64,000 bases of DNA from Cryptomeria japonica (taxonomy: Eukaryota > Streptophyta > Pinopsida > Cupressales > Cupressaceae): NCBI RefSeq assembly GCF_030272615.1, contig NC_081413.1:329618802-329682801 (forward strand), read 5' to 3'. Of the stretch, positions 55,961 through 64,000 are shown in pieces (the stretch's first letter is position 1; each line of letters begins with the position of its first letter). The notes beneath the pieces were generated by a model. It was given only the letters and a program-made list of their open reading frames with translations, did no database searches and had not been told where the DNA came from. A program made the position numbers and the translations under genes.

Positions 55961-58424
55961 TGTTAGACACAATGCACCATTGAGAGGGGGGTGAATCAGT
56001 GGCTCTCAAACTTTTCCCTTTAACAACCCTATGTGAGTATATCGGTTAATAGATCTAACTGAATGCAGACTTACCACTTAGTGGGGAGACTAATCACAAA
56101 TGCATTCACACATAAAAGGACATCCCATAACACCAGCATATACGAGGAAAACCCAAGATGGGAAAAACCTCGGTGAGAAATGCTACTGGAGTCTACTGCT
56201 CCAATCCAGCCTCACAATGAATCTCTGATTACAATGTTTAGGGCACCAACCCAAGGAGCATCAACCCCTGATTTTAGGGCACCAACCCAAGGAGCTACAA
56301 CCCCTACACCGAGCTCCAACTCAGTGAATACAAAACATAATCATTTACAAGTTAATAGCCTTGTTACAAATGGATTTTGTAACAAATCTGCAAATCTCTC
56401 TGCTGGATCTCTTGTCTAGTTCACTGCTAGTTCACACTTTGTCGGTTCTCTCTTCTGATTGTCTCTTCTCTTCATTGCTCTACTGCTCTCCACTGGTACT
56501 GCACTCTACCGGTTCTATGCTTGCCTTCTCTGCAGTTACCTTCACTTCTTCTCTACCAGTATGGACACTACCGATTCTGCACCTCTGTTGCCGGTTGAAC
56601 ACTTCAACTTGGTTCTCCCTCACACTCAGTCTCTTCTCTTTCTCTTTGATGAGCACTTAACTGATTTATCTTTACATGTAGCAACACTCTTTCATCCAGC
56701 GGCAACACTCTCTCCTTCAACAACCTCCTTCAATGATTTTGGCTTGCATTTTTATAAGCTGGTTTTCCTGCCAAAAGCCAATTCAAATTTCAGGCGGTTA
56801 GGGTTTCTTCTTTGACCCCGAGACAAACCATATCCAATCAGATCTCATTCGATCTGATCTCCAATACAACTGTCTACACATCACCGCCATTAACATGCCT
56901 TCCAATACACTTTTTCTAAGCTTAGCAAACATGTCCCTGTATCTCGACCTACATCTGTCAAAATGCCATAAATATCTCAGTTGTTTCCTTCTCGAAGTCC
57001 TCCTGCAATCTGATTTCCCTTGCTTCGATCCAGGCGCCAACAACTCCTTGATATTTCTCTGTCGTTCAATCTTCCTCAAGCCACATTCTTCTAATCCGAT
57101 CCACCAATCACAGTCCATATTAAATTCACACCTGTAGAAACACCTATCCCTACACGACACTTCATCAACCTCTACGAGCTTGCCACTTCAACTCCACATG
57201 GCATCCATGTCGATATCCACATCAGCAAAGATCTCCATGTCGGCTAGAATCGATCACCGAAAATCAACACACAACCGGTCCTCGCTTTCTGTTGGTTAGA
57301 CCCTCAAACCGGTCTGTCATCAACCTTGCACTTTGCTTCCCTTCCGATGGAACACTCAACCGGTAAGCACTCTTGCTAACCTACCTTATGCACATCTTCA
57401 TCAGATGGGAAGTCTTCTACATCTGCACCTTGTCCATATTACCGGTGGACTTACATACCCCTAAACTCTCTTGATGACACCATGTCATCAACTTTCAACA
57501 AAATCCATCTTCAATCAGGCCATTTTCCTCTGTCTATAGCTGCTCAGCCTTGCCTTCTTCCTGATCAGCTCAGACCATATCTCAACCGGTTTGTCAAATT
57601 GACAAACCCATCACTCTTCATATGTCCTGGCAACTCATCATGCCTTCTCTATCAGTCCAGTGCATATCTATGATTTTATGCACTTGAGGCATTCCTTTGA
57701 TTCACCAGTAGATCCGGTGTGAGCCTTCAAACATCTGCCTTTACCTATCCTTCCTTATCTCTCAGAACTATGATGCACATTATGCATAATGGGAGATAAG
57801 CTCCACTTACTGGTGGTAGCGGATTCTTGTCATCTGCATCCTGCAATGCACTCATGTGGCATCCCTGTTTGTGTAGCATATCTTCAAACAAGCACATGTA
57901 ATCCAGTGTGGGCACATTCATTGTTAGTCATTGCTTCACATGGTGATTGCATCTCTATCTAGTGGGAGTCCTGATGTTCTGCATCGACACAACATACTGA
58001 TGACCTGTACATTATTCTCCTCATGTGTTGATGTGATTTAGATAACATTCTTCCTCTTCATCACAAACAACAACTCAAACACCTTGCTCATCCTAATTGT
58101 ACACTGGTCATAAGCTTTCCAGTTGGCAACTACTCACTGTCAACACAAATATTACCAGTTGACATCCTTTCCTTACCGGTGATAGACTGTACCGATAACC
58201 TATCCATTTCATCTAGACAAGTCAAACACTAACTTGTGTACCGATGACTCCAGTGGTCATTCATCTAAATGACATTCTCTCCCTTACCTTACCGGTGTTC
58301 TGCAACATAAGGTGATATCAAAGATATCTCATCCTGCACTCCTTCATGATAGTATTGCACATACATCTCTTATGCCGGTAGTCATCCTATACTGGTTGAC
58401 ATCAATGACAACACAATGCCAACA
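55961..58424 (-). repeat. Long LTR (~2.46 kb) of a minus-strand element
   Basis: On the minus strand it begins TGTTGGCATTGTGTTGTCAT right after a purine tract (58425-58438) and ends ..TTGTGTCTAACA at 55961. It contains the GATTCACCCCCCTCTCA word common near plant LTR ends and many ACCGGT-like words. A TATAAAAA core promoter on the minus strand is at 56750-56757. It is the 3' LTR, since the PPT is on its right. The short frames inside are not genes. The target duplication cannot be checked because the other LTR is not in view. Confidence 0.7.
56750..56757 (-). promoter_or_regulatory. TATA box of the long minus-strand LTR
   Basis: Minus strand CTTATAAAAATGCAAGCC, roughly two thirds through the LTR, just downstream of a GGCGGTTAGGGTTTC-complement region. 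Confidence 0.55.
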
Positions 58425-59070
58425 ATCTCCCCCTTTGGCATTGATGTCAACTCATGTAGTATCCGACATACTACATAATCTTTCTCCCCCTTTGTGTGAT
58501 CCAAATCTTCCCCTTTGTATAATCCATAGATTCTCACACATGTAGTATGCTCTATACTACAAAATCCTTCTCCCCCTTTGACAACAATGACAAAAGGTAA
58601 TGTCAAGATGTCACTCCTCCTAGTATTTACCGGTCACTGACAAAAATATTTCTCCTCCTTTTTCTTTATCGGATGTATCTCCTCCTTTGATACCACTTGT
58701 TACATCTTCTCAAGTCACAACACTTGAGATGGAGGACTCAACCATCAACTGACACCAATTGAGTATGCAAATTTGATACTATTTGTTAAAGCACTCAATT
58801 GCAGAAGGGTGTGTTAGTGAATACTACTTGCCTGCCAGTCAAACTGCATCACCTCCCGTTTGATCCCAAATTTCTTTAGAATCAAATGTGATTGTACTAT
58901 GAATACAACCAACCAAATGGAAAGTAGATACCCTTAACCAAGAAATTCTCCTGGGTATTCCTACAACATTTTCCATCATCTCCAGTTTAGGCAGTCAGTA
59001 TACTCACAAGTTCAAGCATGCTAGCTCAGTATTATAAGCACTTGAACTCCCCCTGAGTCATACATCTCAG
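58425..59070 (-). other. Internal 3' end of the minus-strand element with repeated polypurine tracts
   Basis: The PPT next to the LTR reads CAAAGGGGGAGAT on the minus strand. The same word recurs nearby: about 58481 and 58569 (CAAAGGGGGAGA), 58508 (AAAGGGGAAGA), and weaker CAAAGGAGGAGA forms at about 58650 and 58680. A last GGGGGAGTTCAAG is near 59045. No pol coding remains before the junction with the plus-strand Ty3 sequence at about 59070. Confidence 0.6.
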
Positions 59071-59337
59071 GTCCTCGTCTTCGATCAGGTCCAATACTGG
59101 GGCTTCAAGGTCACTATTAAATCTGAAGAATTGTCGAAGGATCAAATTGAACCATATAACCCAAGTATAATTAATGCTATCCCAAGAGCTGCAAAAGAAA
59201 ATTATGTCATCTTTAATGATAATGAGCTTGTTGTAGTTCCAGTTTTGCAAGATGAGTTTGTCCCTGATCTGTTGTTACATGAATAGGCAACAAACAATAT
59301 TGTAGACAACCCACATGACCATATCTTAGATGCTGGA

Positions 59338-59850
59338 ATGGGAAATTATGTTTTGCATGTAGTCGATTCAGTGATTCCAAACCTTGAGAAAAGCGAAAGT
59401 GAGATTATCAAGCAACAAAGTGAACTCTGGGAGATGTTATTTGATGGCTCCAGGAGTAAGAATGGAGCAAGTGGGGGTGCTATTTTTGTATCCCCACAAG
59501 GTGAGCATTACTTTTTAGCTTTCTATTTTTCCTTTTCCTACTCCAACAATACTACAGAGTATGAAGGTCTTATTCACGGTCTTGAATGGTCAAGTAAAAG
59601 AGGAGTAAGCTATCTCAAGGTATATGGGGATAGTGAATTAATTGTTAATTAGGTAAGAGGCCCGAATGTTGCTAAAAATGATACATTAAAGTCTTACAGA
59701 AATAGAGTATGGGATATTATTGAAAACTTTGATGCTTTTAATTTGGTTTCAATTCCTAGAAACTTGAATAAGCATGCAGATAGGCTTGCCACCATTGGAG
59801 CACAGTTTGATATTCCCAATGACATAAAGTAGGAGAAGGTACAAAAATAT
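59338..59850 (+). pseudogene. Archaeal-type RNase H domain of the Ty3 element
   Basis: LFDGSRSKNGASGGAIFV (catalytic Asp), SNNTTEYEGLIHGLEW (Glu), LKVYGDSELIVN (Asp) then a TAG at 59650, VRGPN, and IPRNLNKHADRLAT (final Asp). This is the plant/archaeal RNase HI pattern (DGS, EYEAL, GDS, N..AD.LA), not the usual Ty3 one. RNase H removes the RNA strand from the RNA-DNA hybrid. All four acidic residues are visible, yet two TAG stops break the frame. The same frame runs on to the RT, interrupted only by stops. Confidence 0.78.
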
Positions 59851-60000
59851 GTCAAACTCATAGTTAGGCCTTCAATTCCTGACAATAACGTTAACTGGAA
59901 AGTTTTTTATAGTGATGAGCAGATTCTAACCTTTCTACTTGAGGAAGGTCAATTTTCAGTGGTGAACAGGGACAAGTTTAAACAATAGTATGATGATCAA

Positions 60001-61550
60001 GTGGTGAAGCTAAAAACCAACAAACTACCCAAGGGTTTGGTTAGCTTGGAGTCCATTTTTAACATTGATGATCAACTTAAGAAAGGAAAAGCTGGTCTAC
60101 AGATTAAAGAAGATCATTATGAGGAGCTTGAAATCTTCAAAGGTATGCTCCTTAAAATTGGAAAATTTTGTTCAGCTGAAGATAAACAAAAATTTATAGC
60201 CTCGTGTCAAGAATTTCAGGATATTTTTGTATGGTATTATTCAAATTTAAAAGGTTTTGATCCTAAGATTTCTCAGTATACCATATAATTAGAACTTGAT
60301 GTCAAGCCTGTAAGACAAAAATAGAGGCCTTTGAACCCCAAGCTTGAACCTTTAATGATTAAGAAATTGACTAAGTTAGTAGAGGGGGGTATTATTTTTC
60401 CTATCAAGCATACCTACCGGGTTTCTAACCTTGTTCTAGTTGGAAAGAAAAATGGTGATATTAGATTGTGTGTAGACTTTAGAGATCTCAACAGAGCCTC
60501 TCTAAAAGACCATTATCCATTACCTTATATGGAACAAATCCTTCAAGTTGTTGCTGGTTCAGAAAGGTTTTCCCTCCTTGATGGTTTTTCTGGTTACAAC
60601 CAAGTTCTCGTCAAGGAGGAGGACCAATTTAAAACAACATTCACAACTAAGTGGGGCAAAATGGCGTATAAAAGAATGCCTTTTGGTTTATCAAATGTCG
60701 GTGCCACATTCCAAAGGGCTATGGATTATGCTTTTAAAGGTTTAATTCATAAATTGTTGCTTGTGTACTTAAATGATATAATTGTTTATTCAAAGAATGC
60801 AGATGAACACTTATCACATTTGAAGCAAGTGTTTGATAAACGCAGAGAGTATGTCATTTCTCTTAATCCAAAGAAGAGTATCTTTGTTGTTCATGAAGGC
60901 AAGCTTCTTGGACACATAGTGTCAAAAGTGGGGATCACCATTGATCCTGAGAGAGTGAAAGCTATTCTTGAGTTTGCTTTGCCCAATCACAAAAAAAGGG
61001 GCTGCAAAGCTTCTTAGGTAGAATTAATTTTTTAAGAAAGTTTATTCCTGATGTTGCAAATATTTTACAACCTTTAATTGCCATGTTAAAGAAGAATGCA
61101 ATTTTCAGTTGGACCAAGGAGGCCAAATACAGTTTTCAAGCTATCAAAGAGGCTTTATCAACAACTCCTACTTTGGTAAACCCATATTTTTCAAAATATT
61201 TTACTTTATATGATTTTGGTAGCAAAGATAATATTTCTACAATCTTGGTCCAAAAAAATAATGATAATTTTGAATAGCCAATAGCTTTTTCTAGCCAGAC
61301 ATTAGAAGATTATGAGATAAGATATACCTTTGTTGAGAAGCATGTTCTGGTTGTGATTAGAACCTTGAAAATTTTTAAACCTTTGATTTCCAGCACTAAA
61401 GTTCATGTTTTAGTAGCCCATCCAGATGTCAAAGAGTTCTTATTGAGTAGGGATTTAAATGATAAAAGGGCAGGATGGATTACTAAGGTTATGAAACTTT
61501 ATGTTGATATCAACATCGCTGATCTTGTTAGTGGTAGAAGGTTGTGTTAA
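60001..61550 (+). pseudogene. Ty3 reverse transcriptase and native RNase H, decayed
   Basis: RT motifs: GGIIFPIKHTYRVSNLVLVGKKNG, LCVDFRDLNRASLKDHYPLP, FSLLDGFSGYNQV, YKRMPFGLSNVGATFQRAMD. At the catalytic box, about 60764-60775, the sequence reads YLND in place of Y(V/L)DD, so the first catalytic Asp of that box is Asn. LGHIVSK.G closes the palm. A shift in an A7 run near 60990 moves the frame. The native RNase H then shows FSWTKEAKYSFQAIKEALST, LYDFGSKDN and a Glu in FVEKHVL, with a TAG at 61275 and a TAA at 61548. It would make cDNA from element RNA, but this copy cannot. Confidence 0.85.
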
Positions 61551-61553
61551 GAA

Positions 61554-62910
61554 ATGGCTTCTACATCTGAAGATGCAAAAGAAACTGAAACAAAAGCTAT
61601 TTTAGTCAGTGGTAATGAGTTTCAGAATACTGCCCCTATGACAAATGTAGGTTGGATTCATGATATGACCCATTTTTTACAAATTGGTGAGTGTCCACTT
61701 GGTTTGGACAGAGCTAAAAGGAGATATTTTATATTACAGTCCATTCCATTTGTTTTAGTTGAGGGTATTCTATTTAGAAAGGATATTAATGGTGTACTTT
61801 TGAGGTACATAGATTCAGATCAAATAGAGAAGGTACTTCATGAGTTCCATGATGGAACTTTAGGGGGTCATTTTGCTCCAAGGAAAATTGCTTAGAAGAT
61901 CATGAGGGCTAGCTATTATTGGCCAAGATTATTTAAGGATGTCCATGCTTGGGCAAGGAAGTGTGTGAAATGTGCTCTTTTTGCTGGAATAGAGAAGTTG
62001 TCAGCTATGCCTTTGCAACCTATTCAAGTTGAGCAACCCCTCATGAGATGGGGCATTGATTTTATTGGGCTAATAAATCCACCTTCAAGTGCAGGACAAA
62101 AGTGGATATTTGTAGCAACCCATTATTTTACAAGATGGACCAAAGCAGTGGATTTGAAAGAAGCCAATAAGTCTTCAGTTCTGAACTTTTATGAAGATAT
62201 AGTAACCAAGTTTGGAGTGCCTGAGTCAATCATCTCAGATAATGCCTTGGCATTTGTTGGACTGATAGTGACTGATTGGGCTGCCAGAAATGGAATTCAC
62301 TTGAATACCTCTTCAAATTATTACCAGCAAGGTAATAGTTTGGCTGAGAGCACAAACAAGAATCTTATCATGATTATAAAGAGAACTATGGAGGATAATC
62401 AAAGAGCTTGTCACACCAAATTGAAATCTACTTTGTGGGTAGATAGAATAACTCCTAAAAAATCAATTGGGAACTCTCGATATACACTAGTTTATGGAAA
62501 AGAGGCAAGATTGCTTTTATCTGTAGAGCTTCCAACCCTTGATATTATACATCATCTGGAGATGTTTGAAGAAGAAGATCTGATGGCAGTCTGGTATTCT
62601 CAACTCATGGAGCTTGAGGAGCTAAGAGATAAAGCAATGAAATCAATGGAATATCATCATCTTCAAATCAAGAGGGTCTTTGACAAGAAAGCTACTCCAC
62701 GATTTTTTAGGGAAGGTGATGTTGTTCTCAAATGGGATGATCTGAAAAAGAAGGCCAGGAAAACATACAAAGTTTGATAATTTCTGGAATGGCCCTTTTG
62801 TAATCACTAAATGCAAGGAGCACAATGCATTCCAACTCTCAACAATGGATGGAGAAGTTCTACCAATCCCTCTTAATGGGATTTGCCTCAAACATTATTT
62901 TGAGGTATGA
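61554..62910 (+). pseudogene. Ty3 integrase, decayed
   Basis: HHCC finger: LHEFHDGTLGGHF, a TAG at 61893, YYWPRLFKD and CVKCALF. The core carries the triad D (WGIDFIG), D (IISDNALAF) and E (GNSLAESTNKN), all present in the open stretch 61902-62777. A frameshift near 62775 carries the C-terminal part into another frame: FDNFWNGPFVI, AFQLSTMDGE, PIPLNGICLKHYF, ending TGA at 62908-62910. No chromodomain is seen. Integrase would insert the cDNA. The catalytic core is the best-preserved part of this element. Confidence 0.85.
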
Positions 62911-63133
62911 TCTACCTTTGTACATGCTAGGTTAGGTTTTGTGCTTCAATAAGTGTTGTTGGGATATAGTTTAGAAGTCTTTTGCATTTCCCTAAGTGTT
63001 TTTTCAGCACAGATAGAGTAGTCTAGGTGGTATTGTTTCCTGTTTTCAATGTCTCTAAGTTAGAGTTGCAAAGGTTTGTTACATTTTACTATTGTCACCC
63101 TTCCTAGCTGATTGAGCACATATATACAATTTA

Positions 63134-63161
63134 TGACAATAAAACTTGTGTTTTATTGTCA
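63134..63161. other. 12-bp perfect hairpin, copy 1
   Basis: TGACAATAAAAC, a TTGT loop, then the exact complement GTTTTATTGTCA. After one mismatch, ATTT/AAAT extends the stem by four pairs. Confidence 0.85.
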
Positions 63162-63286
63162 CAAATCATACATTCATACTCAGTTAGTTAGGGAAAATGA
63201 TAGCAGTCCATGCAAGAAGTTGCTTTGAGACAACTCAATCAAGGAGATAACTCTCACTAGTTCATCGAGTACATATCTACAACCTA

Positions 63287-63315
63287 TGATAGTGAAGTCT
63301 CATACTTCACTATCA
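63287..63315. other. 12-bp perfect hairpin, copy 2
   Basis: TGATAGTGAAGT, a CTCAT loop, then ACTTCACTATCA. The flanks resemble those of copy 1 (GAG.ACATAT.TACAA before; TCAC.AAT.ATA after). It starts 153 bp after copy 1. Apart from the two hairpins, 62911-63553 holds no gene. Confidence 0.85.
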
Positions 63316-63553
63316 CGAATTATAAACCTATACTTAAATAAACCGGCAAGGGTTATTTTTTGCACTAAGTTGTGTCCAGTTATGATTTGCTAAGTGACTT
63401 TGTGCCCAATAGATTTGCATAGGCTATTGGTTTTGATGTTTAGTAGGCAAACATCCAACATAAATCACCAAAAATGCTACCAGATTTTCACCTATGGGCT
63501 CAATCAAGTAGAGCTACTAAATTTCAAAGGCAAATGGAACATTTTACTTAACC

Positions 63554-64000
63554 TATTGGTATTTTGATAATGTTTAGTTGTGATTGTCATTGATGGACAC
63601 ACACTTATTTGATGAATGTATTATTCTCAACTGGTAGTTGTTGTAACCGGTATTGTATGTATAGTCTTTATTTGATTGAAGACTATCGGTGTTTTAAAGA
63701 AGAAGCTTATCAGTCAAGTGGTATGAAGACCTCAAGCAGAACGGAGACCCCGAGCGGTAGTTAATCTTTTGATCAGATCGACTATGATCAAGTTTTCCAG
63801 TTTTCACCTGTTAACCGGTGATTAGTATATGTAATTAACCGGTATACATGTAATGTGTGATGAGTTATCATCCACCGACACTTTAGCGGTGTTTTTGTGC
63901 CGTGTTACCAAATGTGTCTAGATGCACTGTACCTAGGAAATTGTAATCTAATTCTATTGGACCGACATAAAATCAAGTTCCTATTTAAGGACATCATGTC
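63554..64000 (+). repeat. Start of an LTR-like sequence, cut by the window end
   Basis: Begins TATTGGTATTTTGATAATG and shares TTGTCATTGATG and ACCGGT words with the start of the minus-strand LTR that begins at 58424, but in plus orientation. A CCTATTTAAGGACATC near 63980 looks like the core promoter. TA in place of TG at the first bases, no PPT seen upstream, and the end is outside the window. Confidence 0.4.

Larger units (their letters stand above)
59071..62910 (+). mobile_element. Ty3/gypsy pol with an extra RNase H upstream of RT, decayed, LTRs not found
   Basis: Coding order: unknown linker (59071-59330), archaeal-type RNase H (59338-59830), spacer, reverse transcriptase (60331-61017), native RNase H (61020-61540), integrase (61660-62910). 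Gag, protease and LTRs are missing on the left, where the sequence joins the minus-strand LTR element. A second RNase H is known from the Tat lineage of plant Ty3 elements, so that lineage is my inference. It has stops at nine places, seven of them TAG, and at least three frameshifts. Confidence 0.75.

Noticed and set aside
56180-57160. Several frames of 79-120 codons on both strands
   Set aside because: They fall inside a 2.46 kb LTR and overlap in several frames. None carries a known motif.
1-64000. Bacterial or organellar origin
   Set aside because: No operons, ribosome-binding sites or organelle genes. The content is nuclear plant retroelements throughout.

Overview
The window reads as repeat-dominated nuclear DNA of a land plant with a large genome. 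A gymnosperm is my best guess. It holds Ty1/copia and Ty3/gypsy LTR elements, a plant L1-type LINE, a tRNA-derived SINE and a DYW-type PPR sequence, in AT-rich DNA with intron signals and no bacterial gene layout. The organism call is inference. Only one reading frame looks intact: the 1377-residue Gag-Pol of a young copia element. Nearly every other coding trace is broken.

Layout. 1-3 kb: direct and tandem repeats, including a ~350 bp satellite-like array. 3.1-6 kb (minus): a decayed, intron-containing gene that looks like a DDE transposase, with a cluster of GTACGCGCT-like motifs upstream. 9.5-16.65 kb (minus): the remnant of a Ty3 element, keeping an integrase tail, a leader with two 21-bp-period arrays, a PBS and one LTR. 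It is interrupted by a 3 kb non-autonomous copia element (12138-15116). 16.65-23.7 kb (plus): a decayed LINE followed by an unusual extra coding unit; its 3' tail resumes at 35541. 23713-35540 (plus): a complete-ended 11.8 kb Ty3 element (LTRs, PBS, PPT, TSD GTAGT). It keeps gag, protease and an integrase tail but has lost RT, RNase H and the integrase core. It carries an antisense, apparently spliced plant-mobile-domain gene. 39.5-41.7 kb: a decayed copia pol with a SINE inside it. 43.7-45.8 kb (minus): a PPR-DYW pseudogene. 47961-55442 (plus): the young copia element (TSD CGTGT, near-identical LTRs). 55961-59070: a minus-strand LTR of ~2.46 kb with its PPT. 59071-62910 (plus): a Ty3 pol with an extra RNase H domain upstream of RT. 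62911-64000: two covarying hairpins and the start of another LTR-like sequence.

How the parts relate. This is a nested landscape. The copia at 47961 sits in what looks like an older LTR, the 11.8 kb Ty3 element sits in the LINE 3' region, the SINE sits in a dead copia, and the mini-copia sits in a Ty3 leader. The signals most worth a second look are RNA-like ones: hairpins with compensatory changes at 63134/63287, 55684-55807 and 48705-48865. The antisense spliced gene in the Ty3 element and the two-RNase-H Ty3 pol come next. All coordinates were read by eye, and boundaries without a TSD are approximate.
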